From Oxalobacteraceae bacterium UBA5157 (lineage in GTDB: Bacteria; Pseudomonadota; Gammaproteobacteria; Burkholderiales; Burkholderiaceae_D), in contig DHXL01000116.1 in NCBI GenBank assembly GCA_002415335.1, forward strand, positions 1,675-9,608: DNA of 7,934 nt, read 5' to 3'. The notes below the pieces were generated by a model that was not told where the DNA came from, searched no databases, and was given only the letters and a program-made list of their open reading frames with translations. Position numbers and translations under genes: made by a program. This document shows positions 1-6,229 of this stretch, one piece after another (position 1 is the stretch's first letter; every line of letters begins with the position of its first letter).

Positions 1-674
1 CCGCCTTCGCCCGCATGCGGATTCAATCCGGTGACCAGGATGCGCGGTTGTGGCAAGCCGAACCTGCGTTGCAAGTCCTGCTGGAGGATGTCAAGCGTAC
101 GCGACAGGCCGTCGAACGTGATCGCGGCCGGTACGTCTTTCAGTGCCAGATGGGTGGTGGCCAGCGCCACCCGCAGCGGGTGCGGACCGTCGCCGCCGGC
201 CAGCATCATCACCACTTGACGCGTGGCGGTTTTTTCGGCCAGGTATTCGGTATGGCCGGTGAATGGTACGCCGGCATCGTTGATGACGCTCTTTTGCAGC
301 GGCGCGGTGACGATCGCGGCGAACCATCCCTGCAGCGCGCCTTCGACCGCCAGGTCGAGCGTCTGCAACACCGCCAGCCCGTTATGCTTGTCCAGCCGGC
401 CCGGCACAACCGGGACCGCGAGCGGACAATCCACGACCGCGATGCGATCGGCCGGCAAATCCGGCAATCCGTCGTTACGCAGCGCCTGCTCCGACAACGC
501 CAGCAGGTGAATCGCCGGGTCCAGCGCCGCCGCAGTGAGCGCCAGGAATGCGGCATCGCCGAGCAATACGCAATTGACGGTAGTCCGCAGTTCCCATGCC
601 GCCCTGAGCGCGATTTCGGGGCCGATGCCGGCCGGTTCGCCGCAGGTGATCGCGATGGTCGTGCGGATGCTCAC
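1..674 (-). CDS. pdxA: 4-hydroxythreonine-4-phosphate dehydrogenase, C-terminus cut off by window edge
   Basis: PdxA oxidises 4-phosphohydroxy-L-threonine with NAD(P); the product then decarboxylates for ring closure by PdxJ in the DXP-dependent pyridoxal 5'-phosphate pathway (cytosolic, homodimeric family). The frame is open from the start to the window edge, giving 224 full codons of a family usually near 330. Visible motifs are the N-terminal ITCGEPAGIGPEIA (residues 9-22), TGHTE (139-143; the His-Thr pair contacts substrate phosphate in E. coli PdxA), ATTHL (172-176, metal-ligand His175) and GLNPHAGEGG (from 216, metal-ligand His220). The third metal His, in the family's YHDQG motif, lies beyond the edge. 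The start is a GTG at 674, because it puts the protein directly before the conserved N-terminus and no in-frame ATG lies between the surA stop and this point. No clear Shine-Dalgarno is seen. It begins 28 bases after surA, so it is probably the third gene of the lptD-surA-pdxA transcript. Identity is near certain; the exact start is less so. Confidence 0.96.
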   Translation of the reverse strand, partial: MSIRTTIAITCGEPAGIGPEIALRAAWELRTTVNCVLLGDAAFLALTAAALDPAIHLLALSEQALRNDGLPDLPADRIAVVDCPLAVPVVPGRLDKHNGLAVLQTLDLAVEGALQGWFAAIVTAPLQKSVINDAGVPFTGHTEYLAEKTATRQVVMMLAGGDGPHPLRVALATTHLALKDVPAAITFDGLSRTLDILQQDLQRRFGLPQPRILVTGLNPHAGEG

Positions 675-706
675 CGGCGGCCGCCAAGGAAGAGTTCGTA
701 CATCAT
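671..706 (-). other. Mini reading frame in the surA-pdxA gap, possible coupling element
   Basis: An eleven-codon frame (MMYELFLGGRR) starts with an ATG at 706 inside the surA stop (ATGA overlap), with a second ATG at 703. It ends in a TGA at 673-671 that overlaps the pdxA GTG start as GTGA. It therefore spans the whole gap, with a stop-start overlap at each end. No ribosome-binding site is evident. Function is inferred only from the geometry. Confidence 0.22.
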
Positions 707-2115
707 TTGTCGTCGAGGTGAATTTCGACATAGGCGCGATCGCGCACCTGGCGCAGCCAGTCTTGCGTGGCTTCCTCCAGCTTGCGCTCGCGTATCGCCA
801 TCCGCGCCGCCATGCGCTGCCGCTCTTGCGACACGTCGTTGGTCTTGCGCTCCAGGACCTGGATCAGGTGAAAGCCGAACGGCGACTCCACCGGTTCGCT
901 GATTTCGCCCGGCTTCAGCGCATCCATCGCGCGCTCGAATTCAGGCACGGTATCGCCCGGATAAATCCAGCCAAGATCGCCGCCCTTGGACGCCGACAAG
1001 TCATTCGAATACAGTTTCGCCAGTTCCTCGAACGTCGCGCTCTTGTTGTCCAGACGCAGCTTCAATTCTGTCAACTTGCGGCGCGCGTCGGCCGCGGTGA
1101 CTACTTGATTGACCTTGATCAGGATGTGACGCGCATGGGTTTGTTGCACGGTCGGCGCTGCCGCCCCCGCCGCCACTTTGACCACGCTGGCGCCGCGTTT
1201 GCCGAGTACCTTCAGGATGTGGAAGCCGTTCGCGCTCTTGACGATCGCCGACACTTCACCCTGCTTCAGGTTGGCGACCGCATCGACGAATAGCTGCGGC
1301 AGCCGGTCCTGGCTGCGCCAACCGAGTTCGCCGCCTTTGAGTGCGTCGATCGAATCGGAATACGTGGCGGCCAGCCTGGCAAAATCGCCGCCCGCGCCGA
1401 GCTGACCGAGAATGTCTTCGGCGCGCTTGCGGCGTTCGCCGATCTGCTCGGCCGAGGCGTTCTCCGGGATGCGCACCAGTATTTGCGCCAGGTTGAATTC
1501 CTGCTGCGTTTGCGGCGCCGCGGCTTCGGCGGCGAGCTCGTTGTCCACCTCGGATTCGGTGATCTGGATCTTGTTGTCGACCTCCCGTTCGCGCACGCGT
1601 TGCATGGTTATTTCGTCGCGAATCTCTTCGCGGAATTTCGCGAACGAGGTACCTTCGCGTTCAACCTGATCGCGAAACGCCTGCAGCGTCATCTTGTTCT
1701 GTTCGGCGATCCGCGCCACCGCGCGATCCAGCATGGTGTCGTCGACGTGGATGCCCAACTCCTTTGCGAGCTGCAGTTGCGCGCGGTCGACAATCAGCCG
1801 TTCCAGCAGCTGCTTTTGCATTTCCGCAGCCGGCGGCATCGCGATGCCTTGCTGTTTCATGCGCTGCTCGACCAGCGTCACGCGGTCGTTCAGCTCGTGG
1901 CGCGTAATGACTTCGCTATTGACGACCGCGACGATCGTATCGGCTACCTGTATCTTCGGTTTCGTCGAGGCAGCCGGTGCGCTCTTGGCGGCCGGAGCGG
2001 CAGTCTCGGCCCGTGCGCCCGGCAAGATGCCGACGCCGAGGCACAACATGATGATCGCGAACTTGATGCCTTGGATCGGATTCTGGACTTTATGCATGGT
2101 GGTGTGAGTGCTCAT
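703..2115 (-). CDS. surA: Periplasmic chaperone SurA, parvulin-type peptidyl-prolyl isomerase
   Basis: SurA escorts unfolded outer-membrane proteins through the periplasm to the BAM complex; LptD is a known client. The 470-residue product has a Sec signal peptide (Lys18, hydrophobic stretch 19-31, AxA site Ala34-Arg-Ala36), so it should be periplasmic. An alanine/proline-rich linker (37-53) leads to the SurA N-domain (about 57-190), which opens with VADTIVAVVNSEVITRHEL. Two parvulin domains follow, about 205-308 and 325-424, both carrying the KGG-LGW and GFH signatures. A C-terminal helix (about 429-460) completes the chaperone core. Domain 2 keeps HARHILIK (His327, His330), while domain 1 has LAQILV there, so domain 1 may be catalytically weak. 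The length is slightly above E. coli SurA (428), through the linker and an Ala-rich stretch between the parvulins. The ATG at 2115 is chosen; the reading frame continues upstream into lptD without an in-frame start in the gap. ATG at 2097 (Met7) would also leave a normal signal peptide. Neither has a good Shine-Dalgarno. Confidence 0.96.
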   Translation of the reverse strand: MSTHTTMHKVQNPIQGIKFAIIMLCLGVGILPGARAETAAPAAKSAPAASTKPKIQVADTIVAVVNSEVITRHELNDRVTLVEQRMKQQGIAMPPAAEMQKQLLERLIVDRAQLQLAKELGIHVDDTMLDRAVARIAEQNKMTLQAFRDQVEREGTSFAKFREEIRDEITMQRVREREVDNKIQITESEVDNELAAEAAAPQTQQEFNLAQILVRIPENASAEQIGERRKRAEDILGQLGAGGDFARLAATYSDSIDALKGGELGWRSQDRLPQLFVDAVANLKQGEVSAIVKSANGFHILKVLGKRGASVVKVAAGAAAPTVQQTHARHILIKVNQVVTAADARRKLTELKLRLDNKSATFEELAKLYSNDLSASKGGDLGWIYPGDTVPEFERAMDALKPGEISEPVESPFGFHLIQVLERKTNDVSQERQRMAARMAIRERKLEEATQDWLRQVRDRAYVEIHLDDK

Positions 2116-2135
2116 GGATTGACATAATCGGACAT
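2112..2135 (-). other. Mini reading frame in the lptD-surA gap, possible coupling element
   Basis: A seven-codon frame (MSDYVNP) opens 3 bases after the lptD stop, and its TGA overlaps the surA ATG as ATGA. There is only a weak AGG upstream (2148-2146, 10 bases away). It could carry ribosomes from lptD to surA, which has no Shine-Dalgarno of its own. A chance occurrence is quite possible. Confidence 0.2.
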
Positions 2136-2138
2136 CGG

Positions 2139-4331
2139 TTAATTGCCTGGTTGGTTGACCATTTGATAACCGGAAACGCTGCTGCGCAGCGCATCCAGTG
2201 GATTGGAACCCAGGCGCGTAAGGCCGTTCAACTCCAATTGGAAAAAGATCCCGGTAGTCGCTTTGGCGGTTGCCGTGGGAGTACGCTGCGCGACCGCCCG
2301 GAATACCCAGCAGTCCGCCTTGTATTCCATGCCAAGCAAGCCCTCGACGACCTTGGCATCCGGCAGCGAGTAATTGGCGCGCCCGACCGCATACCAGCGG
2401 TCGGCTACCGGCCATTGGGCCGATACATCGAACTGCTCCAGCTTGTTAATGCGATCGCGGCGGTACACCAGGTTCAGTACCCGTTTCGGCGCCGGTTGCC
2501 AGTGCACGCCGAAATTGCCGACGTTCGTGCTGTGCAGCGTCTGGCTATACTGAACGTTCGCGTCGCCGCTCAAGGTTGGCGAAACCTGTGCGGTAACGGA
2601 AGCGAGCAGATCGGATCGGCTTTGATTGCCCAGCGCGCCCAGCGTGACGCGCTGCTCGGAAAAATAGAAGCGCTGGCCGAGCGCAAAGCGCAGGCGTTCG
2701 GCACCCGACGGTTCGATGTAGCGCGACACCAGCGCGGCAGTCAGCTGATTGGCGTCGCTGATACGATCATGGCCGACAAAGCGATTTTCGGTGAATAACT
2801 GGGCGAAACTAAGATCGGCTTCCGCAGAGTCGAAAATCGGGTACAGGCTTTGATCGCGATACGGCGTACGGACGTAAAACAGGCGCGGTTCCAGTGTCTG
2901 CGTAATCGTCTCGCCGCGAAATTGCGCCGTGCGCTCGAACACCAATCCGCTGTCGAGCGACAGCGTCGGCACGACGCGCGTCAGACTGGTCGGCGCGCCG
3001 AATGCCGCATTATTCAGCCGGTAGGTGGTCGCATCCAGTGCCAGCCGCGGCGTCACGAAATAGCCCGGCCGGATCAGTGGATAGGACACACGGGTGTTGA
3101 CGAAACTGCGATCGCCGCGTACCAGATCAGGGTCCCAAAAACGCGTGAAGTCGGCATCCACGTTCCAGTCGAAGCCGTTGACGTCCTGGCGCCCGGCTTG
3201 CCAGGTCAATTGCGGCAGGCGCTCATAGGGCCGCCCGATCGGTGCCGCCGGATCCTGCAGCACCTGGTAGTTGGACAGGTGCGCGGCGGCGCTCCAGAAC
3301 GAGCCTCCATAATTAAGGCTCATGTCGCGCAATAGCAGGCGCTGGGAAGCGACCGTAATGCTGTGCGAGAAATCGTTCGGATAATCGTCGTCCGATGCCG
3401 CGTTCAGATTCCACGCGTAGGTCAGTCCGGGCAGCAGCGTTTGCGTATGCGTCGACGACACCGAATAACGGTCCGTCTTGGTCTGCTGATCGTTCGGGAG
3501 GACCTCGATGTTTGTCTGGCCGGAATAGGTCTCGCTCAGATAACGGCCGCTTGCGCCGAGTTGCAGTCCGCGCCGCGTAATGATTTTCGGATACACGGTC
3601 AGATCGCGATTGGGTGCGATATTGAAATAATACGGAACCATGACTTCGAGGCCGCCATTCGAAGTCTGCGCCAAAGTCGGCGGCAATAGCCCGGACTTGC
3701 GCGCGTCCGATAGCGGAAACGACATCGTCGGCGCGGCCACGATCGGCGCACCCTTGAAATAAAGTATCGTGCGCGACGCCACACCGGTCTCGGTGCCGGT
3801 ATCGAGGTCGAGCGTGGCAGCCTTGAGATACCAATCGGGATCCGGCCCCTCGCAGGTGCTATAGGTGCCGTCCGTCACACGCGCCCGATCTTCCGCCTCG
3901 AAGTCGATTCGCTGGGCCTTGCCCTGCGCGTTGTTGCGCGCCAGATGATAAGTCGGATGCAATACATAGCCCTGCCCGGTATCGATTTGAAGCTTGAGTT
4001 CGTCTCCGGTGTAGTGATCGCCGAATCGCTGCATACGGACATGACCGCTGGCCTCGATTTGATCTTCGACCTGGCGGTAGACTGCGTGGTCGGAGTTGAC
4101 CACGAGGGCGCCGCGTGTGATTTCGACGTCGCGCTCGAGGGTTACCTCGCGATCCGGATGGCCCGTCATCTGCTCCGCGCTGATCGTGGACGGCGCCTCC
4201 TTGTCGTTCGCTTGCGCGTCATGCTGCACGACTTGCGCCTGGGCAAGCGCCGGCACCGACGCGGCGGTGACCGCGATGCTCAGTACATGCAAGAAACAAG
4301 TTGGAGAGGGAAATTCTAAAAACCGTGTCAT
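2139..4331 (-). CDS. lptD: LPS-assembly protein LptD (outer-membrane beta-barrel)
   Basis: LptD, with the lipoprotein LptE, forms the outer-membrane translocon that receives LPS from the periplasmic LptA bridge and places it in the outer leaflet. The 730-residue product starts with a Sec signal peptide (hydrophobic 11-29, AxA at Ala30-Gln-Ala32). An OstA/LptA-like beta-jellyroll follows, about residues 50-190 (VTLERDVEITRG, then ASGHVRMQ). The barrel domain runs from about 215 to the end and includes the family signature VPYYFNIAPNRD (232-243). It is a little shorter than E. coli LptD (784). The mature protein has only two cysteines, Cys160 (STCEGPDPDWYL) and Cys674 (KADCWVFR). They sit where E. 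coli has Cys173 and the Cys724/725 pair. ATG 4331 is preferred: an in-frame ATG at 4421 would add 30 residues ahead of the signal peptide and would overlap the likely promoter. No Shine-Dalgarno is visible; the leader is AT-rich. It is first gene of the lptD-surA-pdxA set and is divergent from amgK. Confidence 0.97.
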   Translation of the reverse strand: MTRFLEFPSPTCFLHVLSIAVTAASVPALAQAQVVQHDAQANDKEAPSTISAEQMTGHPDREVTLERDVEITRGALVVNSDHAVYRQVEDQIEASGHVRMQRFGDHYTGDELKLQIDTGQGYVLHPTYHLARNNAQGKAQRIDFEAEDRARVTDGTYSTCEGPDPDWYLKAATLDLDTGTETGVASRTILYFKGAPIVAAPTMSFPLSDARKSGLLPPTLAQTSNGGLEVMVPYYFNIAPNRDLTVYPKIITRRGLQLGASGRYLSETYSGQTNIEVLPNDQQTKTDRYSVSSTHTQTLLPGLTYAWNLNAASDDDYPNDFSHSITVASQRLLLRDMSLNYGGSFWSAAAHLSNYQVLQDPAAPIGRPYERLPQLTWQAGRQDVNGFDWNVDADFTRFWDPDLVRGDRSFVNTRVSYPLIRPGYFVTPRLALDATTYRLNNAAFGAPTSLTRVVPTLSLDSGLVFERTAQFRGETITQTLEPRLFYVRTPYRDQSLYPIFDSAEADLSFAQLFTENRFVGHDRISDANQLTAALVSRYIEPSGAERLRFALGQRFYFSEQRVTLGALGNQSRSDLLASVTAQVSPTLSGDANVQYSQTLHSTNVGNFGVHWQPAPKRVLNLVYRRDRINKLEQFDVSAQWPVADRWYAVGRANYSLPDAKVVEGLLGMEYKADCWVFRAVAQRTPTATAKATTGIFFQLELNGLTRLGSNPLDALRSSVSGYQMVNQPGN

Positions 4332-4441
4332 GAAAAAATAATGTTCTGCACCGTTGCGTGGGCCATGGCAGGCGATTTTTTGGGTCGAATCCCTTATTAT
4401 ATGGGAACTCACCCTATCCAACCGGATTACCTAGGCGCTCC
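4332..4441. promoter_or_regulatory. Divergent intergenic region between lptD and amgK
   Basis: This 110-base gap separates two genes transcribed away from each other, so it should hold promoters for both the lptD operon and the amgK operon. It is the only intergenic segment in the window longer than 50 bases. Its centre, about 4394-4402, is AT-rich against a GC-rich background. A perfect TATAAT lies on the minus strand there (listed separately). On the plus strand the same bases read TATTAT (4395-4400, five of six matches to a -10 box), but I find no convincing -35 at normal spacing. A GGAACTC at 4404-4410 on the plus strand resembles a sigma-E -35 element, but no matching -10 follows. That promoters lie here is likely from layout; their exact positions are uncertain. 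Confidence 0.5.
4396..4401 (-). promoter_or_regulatory. Candidate -10 box for the lptD-surA-pdxA operon
   Basis: Read on the minus strand, 4401 to 4396 is a perfect TATAAT. Transcription would start near 4389 and give a leader of about 58 bases before the lptD ATG at 4331. The -35 is poor: TTGGAT (4421-4416) sits only 14 bases upstream, and at 17-base spacing the sequence is CGGTTG. The call rests on the -10 match and its location. Confidence 0.35.
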
Positions 4442-5467
4442 ATGTCTTTTACTTCCTCCAGCGACGATCGTTTTAGCCAGCTGACACACTGGCTGACAAC
4501 ACTGGCGACACCGCGAGTGCGCATCGATAGCCTCCGGCCGGCTTCGGCCGACGCCAGCTTCCGCCGCTATTTTCGCGTCGATGCAGACGATGGTGCGACC
4601 TATGTCGTGATGGATGCCCCGCCGCCACAGGAAGATGTGCGTCCGTTTATCCAGGTCGCGCGGCTGTTCGGCGAGGCCGCCATATCGGTCCCACACATCC
4701 TGACGCAGGACGTCACGCGCGGCTTCCTGCTACTGTCCGATCTCGGGCCGACCACCTACCTGGACCGGCTCAACCACGACAGCGCGCATCAGTTGTACAT
4801 GGATGCGATCGATGCGCTGATCCTGCTCCAGGTCCACAGTCGCCCGGACGCGCTGCCGGAGTATGACCGCGCGGTCCTGGCGCGCGAGTTGGCGCTGTTT
4901 CCCGACTGGTACATCGGCAAGCACCTCGACGCGACGCTGACGGCGAACCAGCGCGCCGAACTGGACAAGGTATTCGATGTCATCCTCGCCAATAATCTGG
5001 CGCAGCCACAGGTGTATGTGCACCGCGACTATCATTCGCGCAATCTGATGGTGATGGCAAAGGGCAATCCCGGCATTCTCGATTTCCAGGATGCGCTGTA
5101 CGGTCCGATCACGTACGACATCGTGTCGCTGCTGCGCGACGCCTACATCGAATGGGATGAAGAACTGGTGCTGGACTGGGCGATACGCTACTGGGAACGC
5201 GCCAAGCGGGCCGGCTTGCCGGTCGCGCCGGACATCGACCGGTTTTATCGCGATTTCGAATTCATGGGCTTGCAGCGCCACCTGAAAGTATTGGGCATCT
5301 TTGCGCGCCTGTATCATCGCGACGGCAAGGACGGCTACCTGAAAGACTTGCCGCTGGTGATGCAATACACGCGCAAGACCGCCGGCCGCTATCGCGAATT
5401 GAAGCCGCTATTGCGGCTGCTGGATCAACTGGAAGACAAGGCGCCGCAGGTCGGCTATACATTCTAA
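4442..5467 (+). CDS. amgK: Anomeric MurNAc/GlcNAc kinase AmgK (aminoglycoside phosphotransferase fold)
   Basis: AmgK phosphorylates the anomeric carbon of free N-acetylmuramic acid (and GlcNAc) with ATP, giving the alpha-1-phosphate that MurU activates. This is the cytosolic peptidoglycan-salvage route described in Pseudomonas putida, which bypasses MurA. The 341-residue length fits the family. The phosphotransferase signature is clear: catalytic loop VHRDYHSRNLMV (193-204; His194, Asp196, Asn201) and metal-binding ILDFQDALYGPITYDI (212-227; Asp214). The N-lobe contains DASFRRYFRV (37-46) and YVVMDAPPPQEDV (54-66), the latter resembling the lobe connection seen in this subfamily. ATG 4442 is chosen because AGG (4433-4435) lies 6 bases upstream; a GTG at 4358 in frame would run through the promoter region. 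It is the first gene of the plus-strand operon and is followed 42 bases later by the nucleotidyltransferase. That pairing, rather than the fold alone, supports AmgK over a generic aminoglycoside phosphotransferase. Substrate is inferred. Confidence 0.88.
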   Translation: MSFTSSSDDRFSQLTHWLTTLATPRVRIDSLRPASADASFRRYFRVDADDGATYVVMDAPPPQEDVRPFIQVARLFGEAAISVPHILTQDVTRGFLLLSDLGPTTYLDRLNHDSAHQLYMDAIDALILLQVHSRPDALPEYDRAVLARELALFPDWYIGKHLDATLTANQRAELDKVFDVILANNLAQPQVYVHRDYHSRNLMVMAKGNPGILDFQDALYGPITYDIVSLLRDAYIEWDEELVLDWAIRYWERAKRAGLPVAPDIDRFYRDFEFMGLQRHLKVLGIFARLYHRDGKDGYLKDLPLVMQYTRKTAGRYRELKPLLRLLDQLEDKAPQVGYTF

Positions 5468-5509
5468 TTCGCGCCATTCCCCTTTGGCGGGACAACGAAG
5501 GATTCGACA

Positions 5510-6229
5510 ATGAAAGCCATGCTACTGGCCGCCGGGCGCGGCGAGCGGATGCGTCCGCTGACCGACACCTGCCCCAAGCCGCTGCTGAAAGTGCGCGGCC
5601 GGCCCCTGATCGTCTGGCACGTCCTGAACCTGGTACGCGCAGGGATCACCGAGATCGTGATCAATCACGCGCACCTGGGTCACATGATCGAAGCAGCACT
5701 TGGCGACGGTGCGCAGTTCGGCGCATCGATCGCCTACTCGGCGGAAGGTACCGCACTGGAAACCGCCGGCGGCATCGCCAAGGCGCGCCATTTGCTCGGT
5801 GAGGAGCCGTTCGTCGCCATTTCGTCGGACATCTACTGCCCGCATTTCGATTTCGTGCAAGTCAAGAATACGCTGGAAGACAATGACGTGTGGGGCAACC
5901 CGCACCCGCGCGACAAGCGCGACATCGCGTGGCTCTACATGGTGAAGAATCCGCCCTATCACGCGCGTGGCGATTTCGCGCTGAACAATTTCACGCTGGC
6001 CAATGAAGGCGCTCCGATGTATACGTTCGGCAATATCGGCGTCTATCGCCCGGAGATGTTCGACAGCATCGAGCCGGGCCAGCACGCGATGCTGGTCACG
6101 TTGTTGCGAGAGTATGCGGCGCGCGGACAAATCGGCGCCGAGCTGTACCGCGGCGAATGGGTCAACGTCGGTACGCCCGACGAGTTGGCGCAATTGAACA
6201 TCCCTCTCACTGAAAGCAATCGCACATGA
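5510..6229 (+). CDS. murU: N-acetylmuramate alpha-1-phosphate uridylyltransferase MurU (sugar nucleotidyltransferase)
   Basis: MurU transfers UMP from UTP to MurNAc alpha-1-phosphate, yielding UDP-MurNAc for the peptidoglycan precursor pathway, and acts directly after AmgK. The 239-residue protein has the nucleotidyltransferase fold. The N-terminal loop LAAGRGERMRPLT (6-18) and CPKPLLKV (21-28, Lys23) bind nucleotide triphosphate. LETAGGI (83-89) lies in the sugar-nucleotide pocket, SSDIY (105-109) contains the expected metal-binding Asp107, and FGNIGVYRPEMF follows. Near the C-terminus WVNVGTPDEL (217-226) has Asn219 where many relatives have Asp. AAGGA at 5498-5502, 7 bases before the ATG, is the best ribosome-binding site in the window and fixes the start. 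The stop overlaps the pepP start (ATGA, 6226-6229), implying translational coupling. Proteins like this are often annotated as mannose-1-phosphate guanylyltransferase; the neighbouring kinase argues for MurU, but specificity is inferred. Confidence 0.86.
   Translation: MKAMLLAAGRGERMRPLTDTCPKPLLKVRGRPLIVWHVLNLVRAGITEIVINHAHLGHMIEAALGDGAQFGASIAYSAEGTALETAGGIAKARHLLGEEPFVAISSDIYCPHFDFVQVKNTLEDNDVWGNPHPRDKRDIAWLYMVKNPPYHARGDFALNNFTLANEGAPMYTFGNIGVYRPEMFDSIEPGQHAMLVTLLREYAARGQIGAELYRGEWVNVGTPDELAQLNIPLTESNRT

Noticed and set aside
15..902. A 295-codon open frame on the plus strand opposite pdxA and surA
   Set aside because: It is antisense to the pdxA and surA frames, crosses the junction between them, and is Arg/Gln-rich with no recognisable domain.
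1483..2127. Plus-strand open frames opposite surA and lptD (also 535-1293, 2151-2798 and 2850-3335)
   Set aside because: All are complementary shadows of well-supported genes, with biased composition and no ribosome-binding site or motif.
2116..2415. Extension of the surA frame upstream into lptD (about 100 extra residues)
   Set aside because: The extra part overlaps the lptD barrel coding sequence and would bury the SurA signal peptide inside the protein.
4382..4393. GGGTCGAATCCC, which resembles a tRNA T-arm and might mark a tRNA remnant or attachment site
   Set aside because: The loop is one base short of a T-loop, and no acceptor stem, anticodon arm or CCA end surrounds it. It is just a small 3-base-pair hairpin in the intergenic region.
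4401..4484. Plus-strand ATG at 4401 opening a short frame that overlaps the amgK start
   Set aside because: It is out of frame with amgK, has no ribosome-binding site, lies on the promoter core and ends shortly after the amgK start.
4442..5467. The kinase as an aminoglycoside-resistance enzyme
   Set aside because: It shares the fold and catalytic motifs, but it sits directly before a sugar nucleotidyltransferase in a core-genome envelope locus, with no sign of transfer. AmgK explains the context better.
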